A stretch of 24,502 nt of DNA from WHTB01 sp050699035 (GTDB taxonomy: Bacteria > Actinomycetota > Actinomycetes > Propionibacteriales > Nocardioidaceae). A model generated the notes under the pieces. That model saw nothing but the letters and a program-made list of their open reading frames with translations, had not been told where the DNA came from and ran no database searches. Positions 1 to 7,630 of the stretch are shown piece by piece. The translations under genes and the position numbers were made by a program. Position 1 is the stretch's first letter, and every line of letters starts with the position of its first letter. Location of the stretch: positions 1 to 24,502 of the forward strand of contig JBOHDE010000029.1 of assembly GCA_050699035.1 (NCBI GenBank), read 5' to 3'.

Positions 1-660
1 GCTCCGCTTGGCGGCCGCCGCCTCCGACTCGGGTGCCTTGCGCGCCCACCCCCAGCCGTTGCGTTCGCGCACGTCGACGTACCCAGGATGGGTCTCCACC
101 AGCAGCTCGAACACCTTGCGTACCTGCGGCGTGGTGCGCTCGTCCTCGCTGAGCTTCTTGACCCAGCCGGAGTCACGGGTGCTGGGGGAGCCGGCGAGTG
201 TCCAGTTGAGGTCGTCGAACACCACCCAGCCGCCTGGCGCGAGGAGACGGTCGACCAGCATGAACGCGTACCCGGTGACGTCCCAGGTGTGCCCGCCGTC
301 GATGTAGACGAAGTCGAACTGCGGCTGCGGGTCCTGCTCGAGGAGCTTCATCAGCTCCCAGGTGAACGACGTGTGGGCGAACACCGGCGTGACGTGCTCG
401 GTCAGCCCGGACTTCTTGAGCAGCTCGTGGATGTTCGGTTTGCGGTCGAGGGCGTCCGTGCGGTCCATCGTCAGCACGTGCCCGTCGCCGAGCTCGTCGA
501 CCGCCGCGGCGAAGTAGCACGACGACTTGCCGTACGCGAAGCCCAGCTCGAGCACGCGGGGCAGGTGGTGTTTGATGATGAAGTCGTACATGGTCCGGCC
601 CTGCTTCGATGACATGAAGCGGGTGCCGGCGACGGCAGCATCGACCTGGTCGAACTTCAC
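1..660 (-). CDS. Class I SAM-dependent methyltransferase (3' end beyond window)
   Basis: At least 220 residues are visible; the C-terminus runs off the left edge. The Rossmann SAM-binding motif I is VLELGFAYGKSS (about residues 36-47), an acidic strand FDFVYIDGGH lies near 115-124, and LLAPGGWVVFDDLNW follows near 139-153, the order seen in the Methyltransf_24 type (family knowledge). Such enzymes methylate small molecules, sugars or O-linked groups; the substrate cannot be told here. The chosen start is a GTG because GGAGG (complement of 665-669) sits at proper distance before it. An ATG 15 codons inside has no Shine-Dalgarno sequence. The gene diverges from the large unknown gene to the right, with a 192-bp gap between the starts. 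Confidence 0.8.
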   Translation of the reverse strand, partial: MKFDQVDAAVAGTRFMSSKQGRTMYDFIIKHHLPRVLELGFAYGKSSCYFAAAVDELGDGHVLTMDRTDALDRKPNIHELLKKSGLTEHVTPVFAHTSFTWELMKLLEQDPQPQFDFVYIDGGHTWDVTGYAFMLVDRLLAPGGWVVFDDLNWTLAGSPSTRDSGWVKKLSEDERTTPQVRKVFELLVETHPGYVDVRERNGWGWARKAPESEAAAAKRS

Positions 661-701
661 GGAGCCTCCAGACGGGTCGGCGATCAGGTTACCCGCGCAC
701 T

Positions 702-720
702 CCTGCCCACTGTGGGCGGG
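702..720. promoter_or_regulatory. Inverted repeat in a divergent promoter region
   Basis: Nine-base arms (one G-T pair) around a single central base read cctgcccac-t-gtgggcggg. The repeat lies between the divergent methyltransferase gene and the 759-residue gene, about 40 bp upstream of the methyltransferase start. The absence of a usable loop favours a protein-binding operator over a terminator, but no regulator is known. This is an observation of symmetry only. Confidence 0.3.
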
Positions 721-852
721 TCCTATGCGCCACTCATCGGTCGCCCGCCCCGCCCCGCGCTCGGCGTACTCGCCAAGTGACCCTAAGTGGCGGATTCGCC
801 TCCCTGGCCGATCCGAGCCGCGTACGATCAACGCTGGGGAGGGGAGTTCGTC

Positions 853-3132
853 ATGGGGATTGAGCTTCAGATCCGGTCGGTCTCGCTGGGCGACGTGATT
901 GGTCGCTCTGTTCAGCAGGTGCTTCGGACCGGCTGTTTCGAGTCGGGGGGCACCGTCTATGTCGACCATGCCGACGTAGCTGGGCCGGTCGAGTTCGCGC
1001 CCACCGACGGTACGGTCCAGGCTCGGGTACCCGTCGACGTCTACCTCGTCGCTCGCGAGGCCGTGCTTGCCGCGCCCAACGGTGTGCCGGACGGGGCGAT
1101 AGCGCGGGCAGGACGGGTCGCGATCGTGCTCGAGCTTGCCGTGAAGGGGAGCACGATCTCGCTGCAGTGCATCGACGTCGAGCTTGCCGACCTCGCCGCT
1201 GTTGCCGGCGCAGCTGCCCCGATGATCAGCCAGGCGATCGTGGCAAGCGTCGGGTCACCGTTGTCAACCGACCTGGCCCAGCAACTGTCACTGCTCGGCC
1301 TGCCGGATCCCGCCACATCGACGGTCGAGCTCACCGGTCGTGTCGTCTTGGTTCGCTTTGACCCTCAGGGCGCTGGCGTCGACCGCGTGCCTCCGGGGTA
1401 CGACTGGGGCTTGTTCCTTGACGAGGGCGCGGTCGTCCAGTTGGCCAGGGAGCTGGTGGACTTTCAAGTACCTGCGATGGTCACCTCCCTCGACATGACA
1501 CCTCATTGGCGTCCCGTTGGTGAGAGGCCACACGTGGACGTGGACTACGTCGGCAAGGCGAACGTCCCCGACCCCGCCTCTGGTGACTTCGACGGCACGT
1601 TCTTCTGTGACCTCGCGGTGAGCCCGAGCCCAGCACAGCGGCTGCGCACCAACGTCATCTGGTCCTTCCACCTCGACCCTGGCCCGTTCGCGCCGGCGTT
1701 CCTCACGGAGATCGTCGAGGATCTGCTGGCATCGATGTTCAACCCGACGATGTTCGGCGGATCGCCGGCCGGCGATCATGCCTTCGTCATCGAGTCGAGG
1801 CTGCCGGACATCGCGCTGGCTGGTGCAAGGTTCGAGTACGGAGGCGTGGTCGCCTCGCCCGAAGGGATGACTATCGGCGGCCAGTTGCGCGTGATGCTCG
1901 ATCCGAGCTCCTCGGTGCTGGCGACCTCCGTCACTCCCTTCACAGTGCCCCACTTCGAGGTCTGGGCCTCGGACCACGGATGCGCGTTCGGGTGGGGCGG
2001 CTACACGCCGTCGACCGATGAGATGAAGATCTCGGCGGCCGTCGGTCTCGAAGGGGTGGGCCATTTCTGCGGGTACGAGGTGGTGCCCGCGGACGACACG
2101 ATCGCGAGCTATATCCGTCACAACCCGGTCTCCGTGGAGTCCCAGACCCTCGGGGTCGAGGTTCCGCTGTCGGCGGCCTCCAGCATCGTCGACCCGGTCC
2201 AGCTCATCGTGCGCACGAGTCGCGGGGTGCGGTTCATCGACTTCGGCGTCCCCACGGTCCAGGTGGATGATGGCGGGACGGTCGTCGACGCTGTCGGCGC
2301 CTACATCGACGACTGCTTGTACGTCGACATGTGGACCCTGTATTGGATCGAGCTGCCGGTGGACCCCATCACGGGGCGTCCATTGCCGCCACCCGATGAA
2401 CCCTGGCCGCCGCCCGACTGGGAGGAGATCACACCGAACTGGCTGACCGATCCGGCGGAGGTCATCGACTGGGACGCCTACATCGAGGGCCTCGGTGCCC
2501 TCAATGTCCAAGTCGTTAACGTCACCGGCCTCGAACCCGGTGAACTGCTCCAGCTCCGCACCTTCGACCGCGCGCTCGACGTCACGGCCGACTCAGGTGG
2601 CCGCGCCCTCATTCCGGTCGTGCGCTCGTATCGAGATCGCCTTGAGCCCGCCAAGCTCGTCCGGGCCAGTCGGCAGAGCTTCGAAGGACTCGTCAGTACG
2701 CGCACGGCGATCTTCCACCGAGAGGCCCGGCTACCGGCCGGGTACGCGGCTGAGCTCGTCTCCACCGGTGACGACGCCGCAACAGTGGTCACCAACTACG
2801 AGGACCGAGTCGACGCTTATCGAATCGAGTCCCGAGGTGCTTGGACACGAGTGGCTGCCGGCGACCTGAAGGCGGTTCGCAAGGGCAGTCCGGCGGCTGT
2901 CGAGCTGCCCGGGATGGCCTCGATCACCCGCATTCCCGGCTTCGCCGACGAACCCTTGGCGATCGCGACCATGGACGACGGCCAGAGGCTTCTCCTCGAT
3001 CTTGCGAACGACGGTGCACCACGCGTGGCCGGGACGTTCATCGGCCCGGTCGGTGAACTCGACGTCGCGGACAACTGGGCGCTCGCCACCGGACCTGACC
3101 GCCTCATCGTGTACCGCGTCACCCGCGCGTGA
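853..3132 (+). CDS. Large protein of unknown function (759 aa)
   Basis: I do not recognise the family. The ATG at 853 is chosen because ggggagggg lies just upstream; the open frame continues back to an ATG at 787 without a ribosome site. No signal peptide or membrane segment is visible, so it should be cytoplasmic or exported by another route. Residues 1-450 alternate beta-rich stretches with short amphipathic helices (for example DEGAVVQLARELVDF and PAFLTEIVEDLLASMF), seemingly as repeated units, which recalls TULIP/P47-like lipid-binding modules; this is a weak inference. A proline-rich linker (PPPDEPWPPPDW) near residue 530 separates a C-terminal part whose last 150 residues look like beta-propeller-type strands. 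It stands alone between a divergent methyltransferase gene and the DUF2630 gene. Confidence 0.7.
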   Translation: MGIELQIRSVSLGDVIGRSVQQVLRTGCFESGGTVYVDHADVAGPVEFAPTDGTVQARVPVDVYLVAREAVLAAPNGVPDGAIARAGRVAIVLELAVKGSTISLQCIDVELADLAAVAGAAAPMISQAIVASVGSPLSTDLAQQLSLLGLPDPATSTVELTGRVVLVRFDPQGAGVDRVPPGYDWGLFLDEGAVVQLARELVDFQVPAMVTSLDMTPHWRPVGERPHVDVDYVGKANVPDPASGDFDGTFFCDLAVSPSPAQRLRTNVIWSFHLDPGPFAPAFLTEIVEDLLASMFNPTMFGGSPAGDHAFVIESRLPDIALAGARFEYGGVVASPEGMTIGGQLRVMLDPSSSVLATSVTPFTVPHFEVWASDHGCAFGWGGYTPSTDEMKISAAVGLEGVGHFCGYEVVPADDTIASYIRHNPVSVESQTLGVEVPLSAASSIVDPVQLIVRTSRGVRFIDFGVPTVQVDDGGTVVDAVGAYIDDCLYVDMWTLYWIELPVDPITGRPLPPPDEPWPPPDWEEITPNWLTDPAEVIDWDAYIEGLGALNVQVVNVTGLEPGELLQLRTFDRALDVTADSGGRALIPVVRSYRDRLEPAKLVRASRQSFEGLVSTRTAIFHREARLPAGYAAELVSTGDDAATVVTNYEDRVDAYRIESRGAWTRVAAGDLKAVRKGSPAAVELPGMASITRIPGFADEPLAIATMDDGQRLLLDLANDGAPRVAGTFIGPVGELDVADNWALATGPDRLIVYRVTRA

Positions 3133-3350
3133 CCAGAGGGCGGCTCACGTTCCACGGTCCTTGTCGCCCTCGCCAGTAGTGCATGGCGTTGCCCGTCGCG
3201 CCCTCGGGCATCTCCCTGACTCCGAAGGTTGAATGCTCGATCGGGCGTTGTGTCGCGGCCGCGGATCCGTTCAGCACCGAGGCCGTACCGCAACTGCACC
3301 GAGATGCACGGCTGCGGCATGATGGCATCGGAATCGGGAGGTGGTCTGTG

Positions 3351-3596
3351 ATGGCATCCGATCGTGACGTGCTCTCGCACATCAAGGGACTCGTCGACGA
3401 GGAGCACGACCTGCGGACCCGGCATGGGCGGGACGACGCGACGGACGAGGAGCAGCAGCGGCTGCGCCAGCTGGAGGTGGAGCTCGACCAGTGCTGGGAC
3501 CTGCTGCGTCAGCGCCGAGCCCTGCGAGCGAGCGGGCAAGACCCTGACTCCGCCGCGGTGCGCCCACCTGGTCAGGTCGAGGGCTACCTGGGATGA
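3351..3596 (+). CDS. DUF2630 family small protein (81 aa)
   Basis: A short charged, mostly helical protein: ILS-like N-terminus (DVLSHIKGLVDEEHDLR), then a central acidic/basic helix with EEQQRLRQLEVELDQCWDLLRQRRALR, and a tail rich in D, P and V. The pattern of a two-helix hairpin with a conserved WDLLRQRRA stretch is that of DUF2630, a family common in actinobacteria and of unknown role. The ATG follows gggaggtgg at 3338-3346, a good ribosome site. It is followed after 8 bp by the iron-sulfur protein gene, so the two are probably cotranscribed. Confidence 0.85.
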   Translation: MASDRDVLSHIKGLVDEEHDLRTRHGRDDATDEEQQRLRQLEVELDQCWDLLRQRRALRASGQDPDSAAVRPPGQVEGYLG

Positions 3597-3604
3597 GCTG
3601 AGCC

Positions 3605-4078
3605 ATGGCCGAGACCGAGCACCCGCCGGAGAGCCCCGAGGACGCGGGTACGCCGTGCACCAAGGGCGCCGCCAAGGAGTACGCCGGTGAGCAGATCACG
3701 GTGGTCTGGGACCCGACTCTCTGCATCCACACGGGGGCGTGCCTGCGTGCTGCTCCCGACGTGTTCGACCTAAAGCGACGGCCGTGGGTACGACCCGACG
3801 CCGCCGACTCCGAACAGGTCGCCGCCGCGATCAGGAAGTGTCCGACGAGCGCATTGCGTTACCGGTCGCCGTGGGCGGAACCGGAGCTGCCCGATGGACC
3901 CACGACCGTCGAGGTCCGCACGAACGGGCCGTTGTTCGTCCGGGGCAGGATGCGCGTCACCACGCCACGAGGCGACGTCGTCGCCGACCTGACTCGAGCG
4001 GCCCTGTGCCGCTGCGGCGCCAGCGCCAACAAGCCGTTCTGCGACAACTCACATCGACGGATCGAGTTCCACGGCTGA
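3605..4078 (+). CDS. [4Fe-4S] mono-cluster (YjdI-type) and CDGSH iron-sulfur fusion protein
   Basis: Two metal-binding modules are joined in 157 residues. Residues about 30-88 match the Fer4_19/YjdI domain, with C40, C46 and C79 in the contexts CIHTGACLRAAPDVFD and KCPTSALRY. Residues about 100-157 carry a CDGSH zinc-finger-type [2Fe-2S] motif, CRCGASANKPFCDNSH, giving C135, C137, C146 and H150 as the 3Cys-1His ligands. The usual glycine of the CDGSH motif is asparagine here. Such proteins are thought to act in electron transfer or cluster handling, but the partner is unknown. The gene starts 8 bp after the DUF2630 gene; its own ribosome site is weak, suggesting coupling. The N-terminal 25 residues are low in structure. 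Confidence 0.88.
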   Translation: MAETEHPPESPEDAGTPCTKGAAKEYAGEQITVVWDPTLCIHTGACLRAAPDVFDLKRRPWVRPDAADSEQVAAAIRKCPTSALRYRSPWAEPELPDGPTTVEVRTNGPLFVRGRMRVTTPRGDVVADLTRAALCRCGASANKPFCDNSHRRIEFHG

Positions 4079-4141
4079 GCGGGCGCCCAGTCCGTCAGGT
4101 ACTTCGCAATCAATGCCGTCGTTGTCGAGGAGGAGTCGGAT

Positions 4142-4570
4142 ATGGGTGAGCGGACCGAGGCGGGGCGGGTGCTGCAGATGCGACTGGTGGTGGAGGCGTC
4201 CGACTACGAGCAGGCCGTCGCCTTCTATCGAGACGCGCTGGGTGCGCACGAGGAGCTGGTCGTCGAGGGTGACGCGGGTGAGAAGGTGACCATCCTCGAC
4301 GTGGGGCGAGCGACCTTGGAGCTGTCGAACCCGGCGCAGGTCGCGATGATCGACGACGTCGAGGTGGGGCGGCGGGTGAGCCCACGGCTGCGGGTGGCGT
4401 TCGAGGTCGCCGATGCCGAAGGCGTGACCGCGGAGCTGGTCGAGGGCGGCGCGGAGCTGATCGCCGCACCGACCGTGACTCCGTGGCAGTCGCTCAACGC
4501 GCGGCTGTCGGCGCCGGCGGACCTGCAGATCACGGTGTTCGGGGAGCAGGGCAACGGAGCCGAGTCCTAA
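4142..4570 (+). CDS. VOC (glyoxalase/bleomycin-resistance) family protein
   Basis: At 142 residues this is one vicinal-oxygen-chelate unit of two beta-alpha-beta-beta-beta modules. The start LQMRLVVEASDYEQAVAFYRDALG is the typical first module (strand, then helix with the AVAFYRDALG signature), and the second module holds RLRVAFEVADAEGVTAELVEGGAELIAAP and PADLQITVFGE. Metal ligands typical of glyoxalases are not clearly preserved, so the reaction (isomerase, dioxygenase, antibiotic sequestration) cannot be assigned. The ATG follows gaggagtcgg. It lies 63 bp after the iron-sulfur gene and may belong to the same transcript. Confidence 0.85.
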   Translation: MGERTEAGRVLQMRLVVEASDYEQAVAFYRDALGAHEELVVEGDAGEKVTILDVGRATLELSNPAQVAMIDDVEVGRRVSPRLRVAFEVADAEGVTAELVEGGAELIAAPTVTPWQSLNARLSAPADLQITVFGEQGNGAES

Positions 4571-4951
4571 CCGAGCTGATCTCGAACCCTTCTCTGCCAT
4601 CTTGTCGCAATCTGCACGACAGCCTCTACGGCTGAGGAACAGCGCCCGCAGACCCAGACACCCGTTGAAACTCATCTGTCAACGCCGAGAAGGGCGACTG
4701 TCTTCAGGTGGAGAAGGACGCGTGGTTAGTCGCAAGCGGAACGGGGATGTCCCGGTCACTGTGCTCAGCAGTGTGTACTCGGCGGAGGATATTGCGGCGG
4801 CGGCCGCAGTATCTTCGGGTTCGGTGGGTCGCGGGCGGTCCGGTGGTCCCGGACACCCAGGTGGCTCTAGCCCGGCTGAACCTGCCTGCGGGAGACTCGG
4901 CCAGTCGACATCTCGGACCGAGGTCAACCAGTCTCTTCGAATCGGAGGACC
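4571..4951. other. 381-bp gap without a recognisable gene
   Basis: None of the six frames gives a convincing protein here; open stretches have poor composition and no ribosome sites. The gap contains one strong inverted repeat (listed separately at 4788-4813) and the ribosome site ggagg at 4944-4948 for the DUF6879 gene. In other actinobacteria DUF6879 genes often follow an XRE-type regulator gene; none is visible, so a lost regulator gene is possible but not shown. Confidence 0.5.
4788..4813. repeat. Inverted repeat upstream of the DUF6879 gene
   Basis: Ten-base arms, gatattgcgg and ccgcagtatc, pair fully with one G-U and enclose cggcgg, whose outer C and G extend the stem to eleven. No T-run follows on either strand. 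It lies 218 bp after the VOC gene and 139 bp before the DUF6879 start. It could be an operator or a factor-independent terminator of the actinobacterial kind. Confidence 0.45.
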
Positions 4952-5473
4952 GTGCAGGCAATCACGAATGACGAGTTTCAGCACCTACTGAAGACCTTCG
5001 AGCAGACCGCCATCCACGTGGAGATGCGCGATGCGTACGGCACCGAGATTGAGTTGCCGCACATGGCGAAATGGGCGGCTGACGAGCGCGATGACCTCGA
5101 CTGGCTTCAGGAGTGGTGCGGGACGGTCCGGCAACATGTTCAGGCCGGTCGGACCGTCAAGCGTGCCCGGATCGTGTCCGAGCCGATCAGCGACTACCAG
5201 CGCTGGTCACATGCCATCGCTCATCCGATGGTTGATGCCGGCGAGGATATCCGCTGGGTGCCACGACGGTTGGTGTCATCGGTGGCGATGCCGGGCAATG
5301 ACTTCTATCTGTTCGACGGCCAGCTCGTCGTGTTCCTGCACTACAGCGGAGCTGGGCTGTCTGCTGGTCTGAGCACGTCGACCAACAGATCAGATGTCGA
5401 GCTGTGCCGGACGGCCTTTGCGCGAGTCTGGGCCCTGTCGACACCGCACCGTGAGTACAAACCACCACTCTAA
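4952..5473 (+). CDS. DUF6879 family protein
   Basis: 173 residues. The core WCGTVRQHVQAGRTVKRARI, followed by EPISDYQRWSHAIAHPMVDAG, EDIRWVPRR and PGNDFYLFDGQLVVFLHYSG, is the signature layout of DUF6879, a family frequent in actinomycetes. Its biochemical role is unknown; relatives commonly lie beside XRE/DUF397 regulators. The GTG start has ggagg four bases upstream. The GC content is somewhat lower than in the conserved block to the right, in keeping with an accessory gene. A GTG-initiated frame rich in cysteine begins inside its last 23 bases (see findings). Confidence 0.8.
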   Translation: MQAITNDEFQHLLKTFEQTAIHVEMRDAYGTEIELPHMAKWAADERDDLDWLQEWCGTVRQHVQAGRTVKRARIVSEPISDYQRWSHAIAHPMVDAGEDIRWVPRRLVSSVAMPGNDFYLFDGQLVVFLHYSGAGLSAGLSTSTNRSDVELCRTAFARVWALSTPHREYKPPL

Positions 5474-5618
5474 AGCCGCCGAAGGCAAACAGTCCGTTGA
5501 TCAGCGCTTGCCGTGTGCCGCCTGCGAGGCCGACGGAAACGCGATCATCGACCACGTTTTGCGGTCACCGCTGTGCGGTGTGCTCCTGTGCGAACCGACC
5601 GGCGGCCTGGGCGATACA

Positions 5619-5993
5619 TCAGCGGTAGCGGAAGCCATCCAGGAATCGGCGGTAGAGCCCGCCCCTTCGGGGCAGGGGTGGAGCAGGCGGAGGCGCCGTC
5701 TGGCGCCGGGATGCGATCGGCGTGTCGTAGTCGGTCCCAAGAATCGCGGCGACGATCTGTTCCTCGGTGTAGACCTCGGAGCCCTCGATCGCTGGGACAT
5801 ACCCGACCAACATGCCATTGCGCATCACCTGCGCCTCGAGCGCGGCCGTGCCATCGGAGTCCCAGGTCGCCTCACGACCGTCGACGAGCTTGACACTGAC
5901 GCCGAACTGGTAGGTACCGACCCGGGCCATATCAGCGTTGGTGCCACGATCGCGCAGAGCGTCGACGACGCGGCGTGCCTTGTTCTCCTCCAT
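5619..5993 (-). CDS. Hypothetical protein (124 aa)
   Basis: I do not recognise the family. The N-terminal half is a helix (MEENKARRVVDALRDRG) followed by beta strands around YQFGVSVKLVDGREATWDSDG. A middle part, VMRNGMLVGYVPAIEGSE, leads to the helix TEEQIVAAILGTDYD. The C-terminal 30 residues are basic and proline-rich (APPPAPPLPRRGG), probably disordered. The ATG at 5993 is preferred; the frame is open a further 19 codons upstream, and no clear Shine-Dalgarno sequence precedes either start. It lies downstream of the DinB gene on the same strand with a 106-bp gap, and converges on the DUF6879 gene. Confidence 0.6.
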   Translation of the reverse strand: MEENKARRVVDALRDRGTNADMARVGTYQFGVSVKLVDGREATWDSDGTAALEAQVMRNGMLVGYVPAIEGSEVYTEEQIVAAILGTDYDTPIASRRQTAPPPAPPLPRRGGLYRRFLDGFRYR

Positions 5994-6099
5994 CGTGTTT
6001 CGAGGGTACCCGCGGGCGCACATGCCCCACGGCCGGACCTGGATGTGCATCGACGACCGAGGCGAGGCGACGGCAAGCTGGGCGACTGGGAGCGCCAGG

Positions 6100-6627
6100 T
6101 CATCGCGGACCTAGGCCGGTGCGTCCGTCGAACTGTTCACGTGCGATGTCGAGGTGCCCGGCATGCCGTGCGGTCTCCTCGATCATGTGCAGGACGACCG
6201 CGCGGACACTGCGGATCTCGTCTGTCATCGAGGCGGGCACATTCCCTGCTGGTCTTGAGCTGAGCGAGGTTGCTGCGAACACGGTGTCGGAGCGGTGGCA
6301 CTGGTCCAGGTAGAACGCGAGCACCTCGTTCGGCGCACGCGAGCTGACGAAGGCCAGGTGGAAGTCGTCGCGTTCAGGTGGCCCTGGGAGAGGTTTGGTC
6401 TGCCCAGCCACCACCTGCTGGAACCAGAAGCGTTCGGCGTGGGCGAGATGCTCGATCAACCCCAGGGGTGTCCAGCCGCTCGGCGCCGCGACCTGTCGCA
6501 TTGCGTCCTCGTCGAGGCCCTCGACGATCGCATGGACGCTGCGGCGTTGGGCTCGCAGGAACGCCAGCAGGTCGGCTCGCTCCGATCGAGGTCCGGTCGC
6601 CTCCGATAACTCGACGGTGATGCTCAC
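6100..6627 (-). CDS. DinB family / DUF664 protein
   Basis: 175 residues forming the four-helix DinB/YfiT-like bundle. It has LLAFLRAQRRSVHAIVEGL in helix 1, GWTPLGLIEHLAHAERFWF (H60 and H63) in helix 2, and the hallmark VVLHMIEETARHAGHLDIAREQFDG (H155, H158) at the end. These histidines form the usual metal site. Family members are thiol-dependent transferases (mycothiol or bacillithiol) or of unknown role; the substrate is not predictable. The GTG at 6627 is preferred because GGAGAGGG lies just upstream, although an earlier GTG at 6642 is in frame. It is the last gene of the arsR - SRPBCC - dinB operon, 21 bp after the SRPBCC stop. Confidence 0.88.
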   Translation of the reverse strand: MSITVELSEATGPRSERADLLAFLRAQRRSVHAIVEGLDEDAMRQVAAPSGWTPLGLIEHLAHAERFWFQQVVAGQTKPLPGPPERDDFHLAFVSSRAPNEVLAFYLDQCHRSDTVFAATSLSSRPAGNVPASMTDEIRSVRAVVLHMIEETARHAGHLDIAREQFDGRTGLGPR

Positions 6628-6648
6628 GCCAGCCCTCTCCACTGGTGC

Positions 6649-7167
6649 TTACGCCAGGTCATCGGCCTGCACGCGGTAGGTGGGAGTGAGCTCGGTCCAC
6701 CGGGTGCGCCAGTCGAGCCGCTGTCGTCCCGCGAGGTAGGCGGCGAGGTCCTCGATGTGCGCCTGCCAGCCGGCACCGTGCGCGGCGAGCTCGCCGAGGG
6801 GAAGTCCACGCTCCTCGACCACCAGCTGGGTCTGGTCGCCGTCCGCAACGAGCTCGGCCTCGATCACTGTCTCGTGCTCGCCTTGCCCCGGTGACATGGT
6901 CACCAGCAGGCGTCGCGGAGGTGCGCACACGTCCACGCGGCCAGTGCCCTCCCAACCGCTGGTGAATCTCGCCTGGAACTCACCGCCGATGCGGAGGTCG
7001 CCCTGGACCTCGGCGATCCAGCGAGCCAGCCGAGGCGGGTCGGTGAGTGCCGACCACAGGTCGTCGATGTCGGTGTCGTAGCGGTCCTCCATGCGGACGA
7101 CGCCGGTGCCGTCCACAGCTCGCAGCGTGCCGACGACGCGTGCGCTCGCTTGCATGTCCTTGCTCAT
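6649..7167 (-). CDS. SRPBCC / AHSA1 domain protein
   Basis: 172 residues with the START-like (Bet v1) fold of the AHSA1 family. VRMEDRYDTDIDDLWSALTDP begins the first strand and helix; RLARWIAEVQGDLRIGGEF is the family signature; PPRRLLVTM and ETVIEAELVADGDQTQLVVEERG form the sheet; and a C-terminal helix contains HGAGWQAHIEDLAAYL. These proteins bind hydrophobic ligands and in actinobacteria are often paired with an ArsR regulator. The ATG at 7167 overlaps the arsR stop in an ATGA arrangement, so translation is coupled. The longer open frame upstream lies within arsR and is not coding. Confidence 0.9.
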   Translation of the reverse strand: MSKDMQASARVVGTLRAVDGTGVVRMEDRYDTDIDDLWSALTDPPRLARWIAEVQGDLRIGGEFQARFTSGWEGTGRVDVCAPPRRLLVTMSPGQGEHETVIEAELVADGDQTQLVVEERGLPLGELAAHGAGWQAHIEDLAAYLAGRQRLDWRTRWTELTPTYRVQADDLA

Positions 7168-7490
7168 CTCTTGCTTCCCCGTCCTCTCTTGCCTCGTGCT
7201 ACTTCGGTGTGGAGGGCATCCATGCGCTGCTCCCACAGGGATCGGTACTGACCGAGCCATTCGTCGACCTGCGCCAGCGGCTCGGGACACAGGCTGTACA
7301 GCCGGAACTGCGCCTGCTGGTGCACCTCCACGAGACCGGCCTCTCGCAGGACGCGCAGGTGCCGCGAGACACCCGGGCGAGCGATCGGGAGCAGCGCGGC
7401 CAGGTCACCCACGGTGGCCGGACCGTCTTTGAGGGTCTGGAGTACGGTCCTCCGGCTTGCGTCCGACAGCGCCTGCAGCACGGTGTCCAT
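7164..7490 (-). CDS. ArsR/SmtB family transcriptional regulator
   Basis: 108 residues with a winged-helix domain from about 5 to 85: LQALSDASRRTVLQTLKDGPATVGDLAALLPIARPGVSRHLRVLREAGLVEVHQQAQFRLYSL shows the helix-turn-helix and wing. No cysteine pair of the metal-sensing type is present in the recognition helix, so it is likely a ligand or non-metal sensor, as is usual for ArsR-SRPBCC pairs. It is the first gene of a leftward three-gene operon. A 34-bp near-perfect palindrome begins 9 bases before its ATG, suggesting autorepression. No strong Shine-Dalgarno sequence is seen, only AAGG very near the start. Confidence 0.93.
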   Translation of the reverse strand: MDTVLQALSDASRRTVLQTLKDGPATVGDLAALLPIARPGVSRHLRVLREAGLVEVHQQAQFRLYSLCPEPLAQVDEWLGQYRSLWEQRMDALHTEVARGKRGRGSKR

Positions 7491-7498
7491 GCCTTATG

Positions 7499-7532
7499 TG
7501 TAACAGATCGGGTACGTACCCGTCTAGTTACA
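7499..7532. promoter_or_regulatory. Palindromic operator upstream of arsR
   Basis: On the + strand the site reads tgtaac-N4-cgggtac, then gtacccg-N4-gttaca: two perfect inner half-sites of seven, two outer half-sites of six, and dyad symmetry centred between 7515 and 7516. This spacing is what a winged-helix dimer would need, and it lies just 9 bases before the arsR ATG. It also sits 99 bases before the GTG of the rightward AlkZ-like gene, so it may affect both. Confidence 0.75.
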
Positions 7533-7630
7533 TACACCGAAGGTCGACTGCGCGGCTCAGCCGGACTCTGCTCAGCCGACGTCGCGTAGTCGCCTTGCTT
7601 GGATCGCTGGCTTTCCGCGACGCTGAGGGG

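Noticed and set aside
787..852. Upstream ATG start for the 759-residue protein
   Set aside because: The 22 extra codons lack a ribosome site, while ggggagggg stands right before the ATG at 853.
1288..2511. Long open frame (407 codons) on the minus strand opposite the 759-residue gene
   Set aside because: A shadow frame of the high-GC gene: no ribosome site, Arg/His-rich composition, no domain.
4677..4682. TTGACA (minus strand) as a -35 promoter element
   Set aside because: No TANNNT box at a suitable distance and no leftward gene for it to serve within reach.
7490..7630. An earlier start for the AlkZ-like protein, extending the frame to 7457
   Set aside because: It would run through the arsR operator, and the family N-terminus matches the GTG at 7631.
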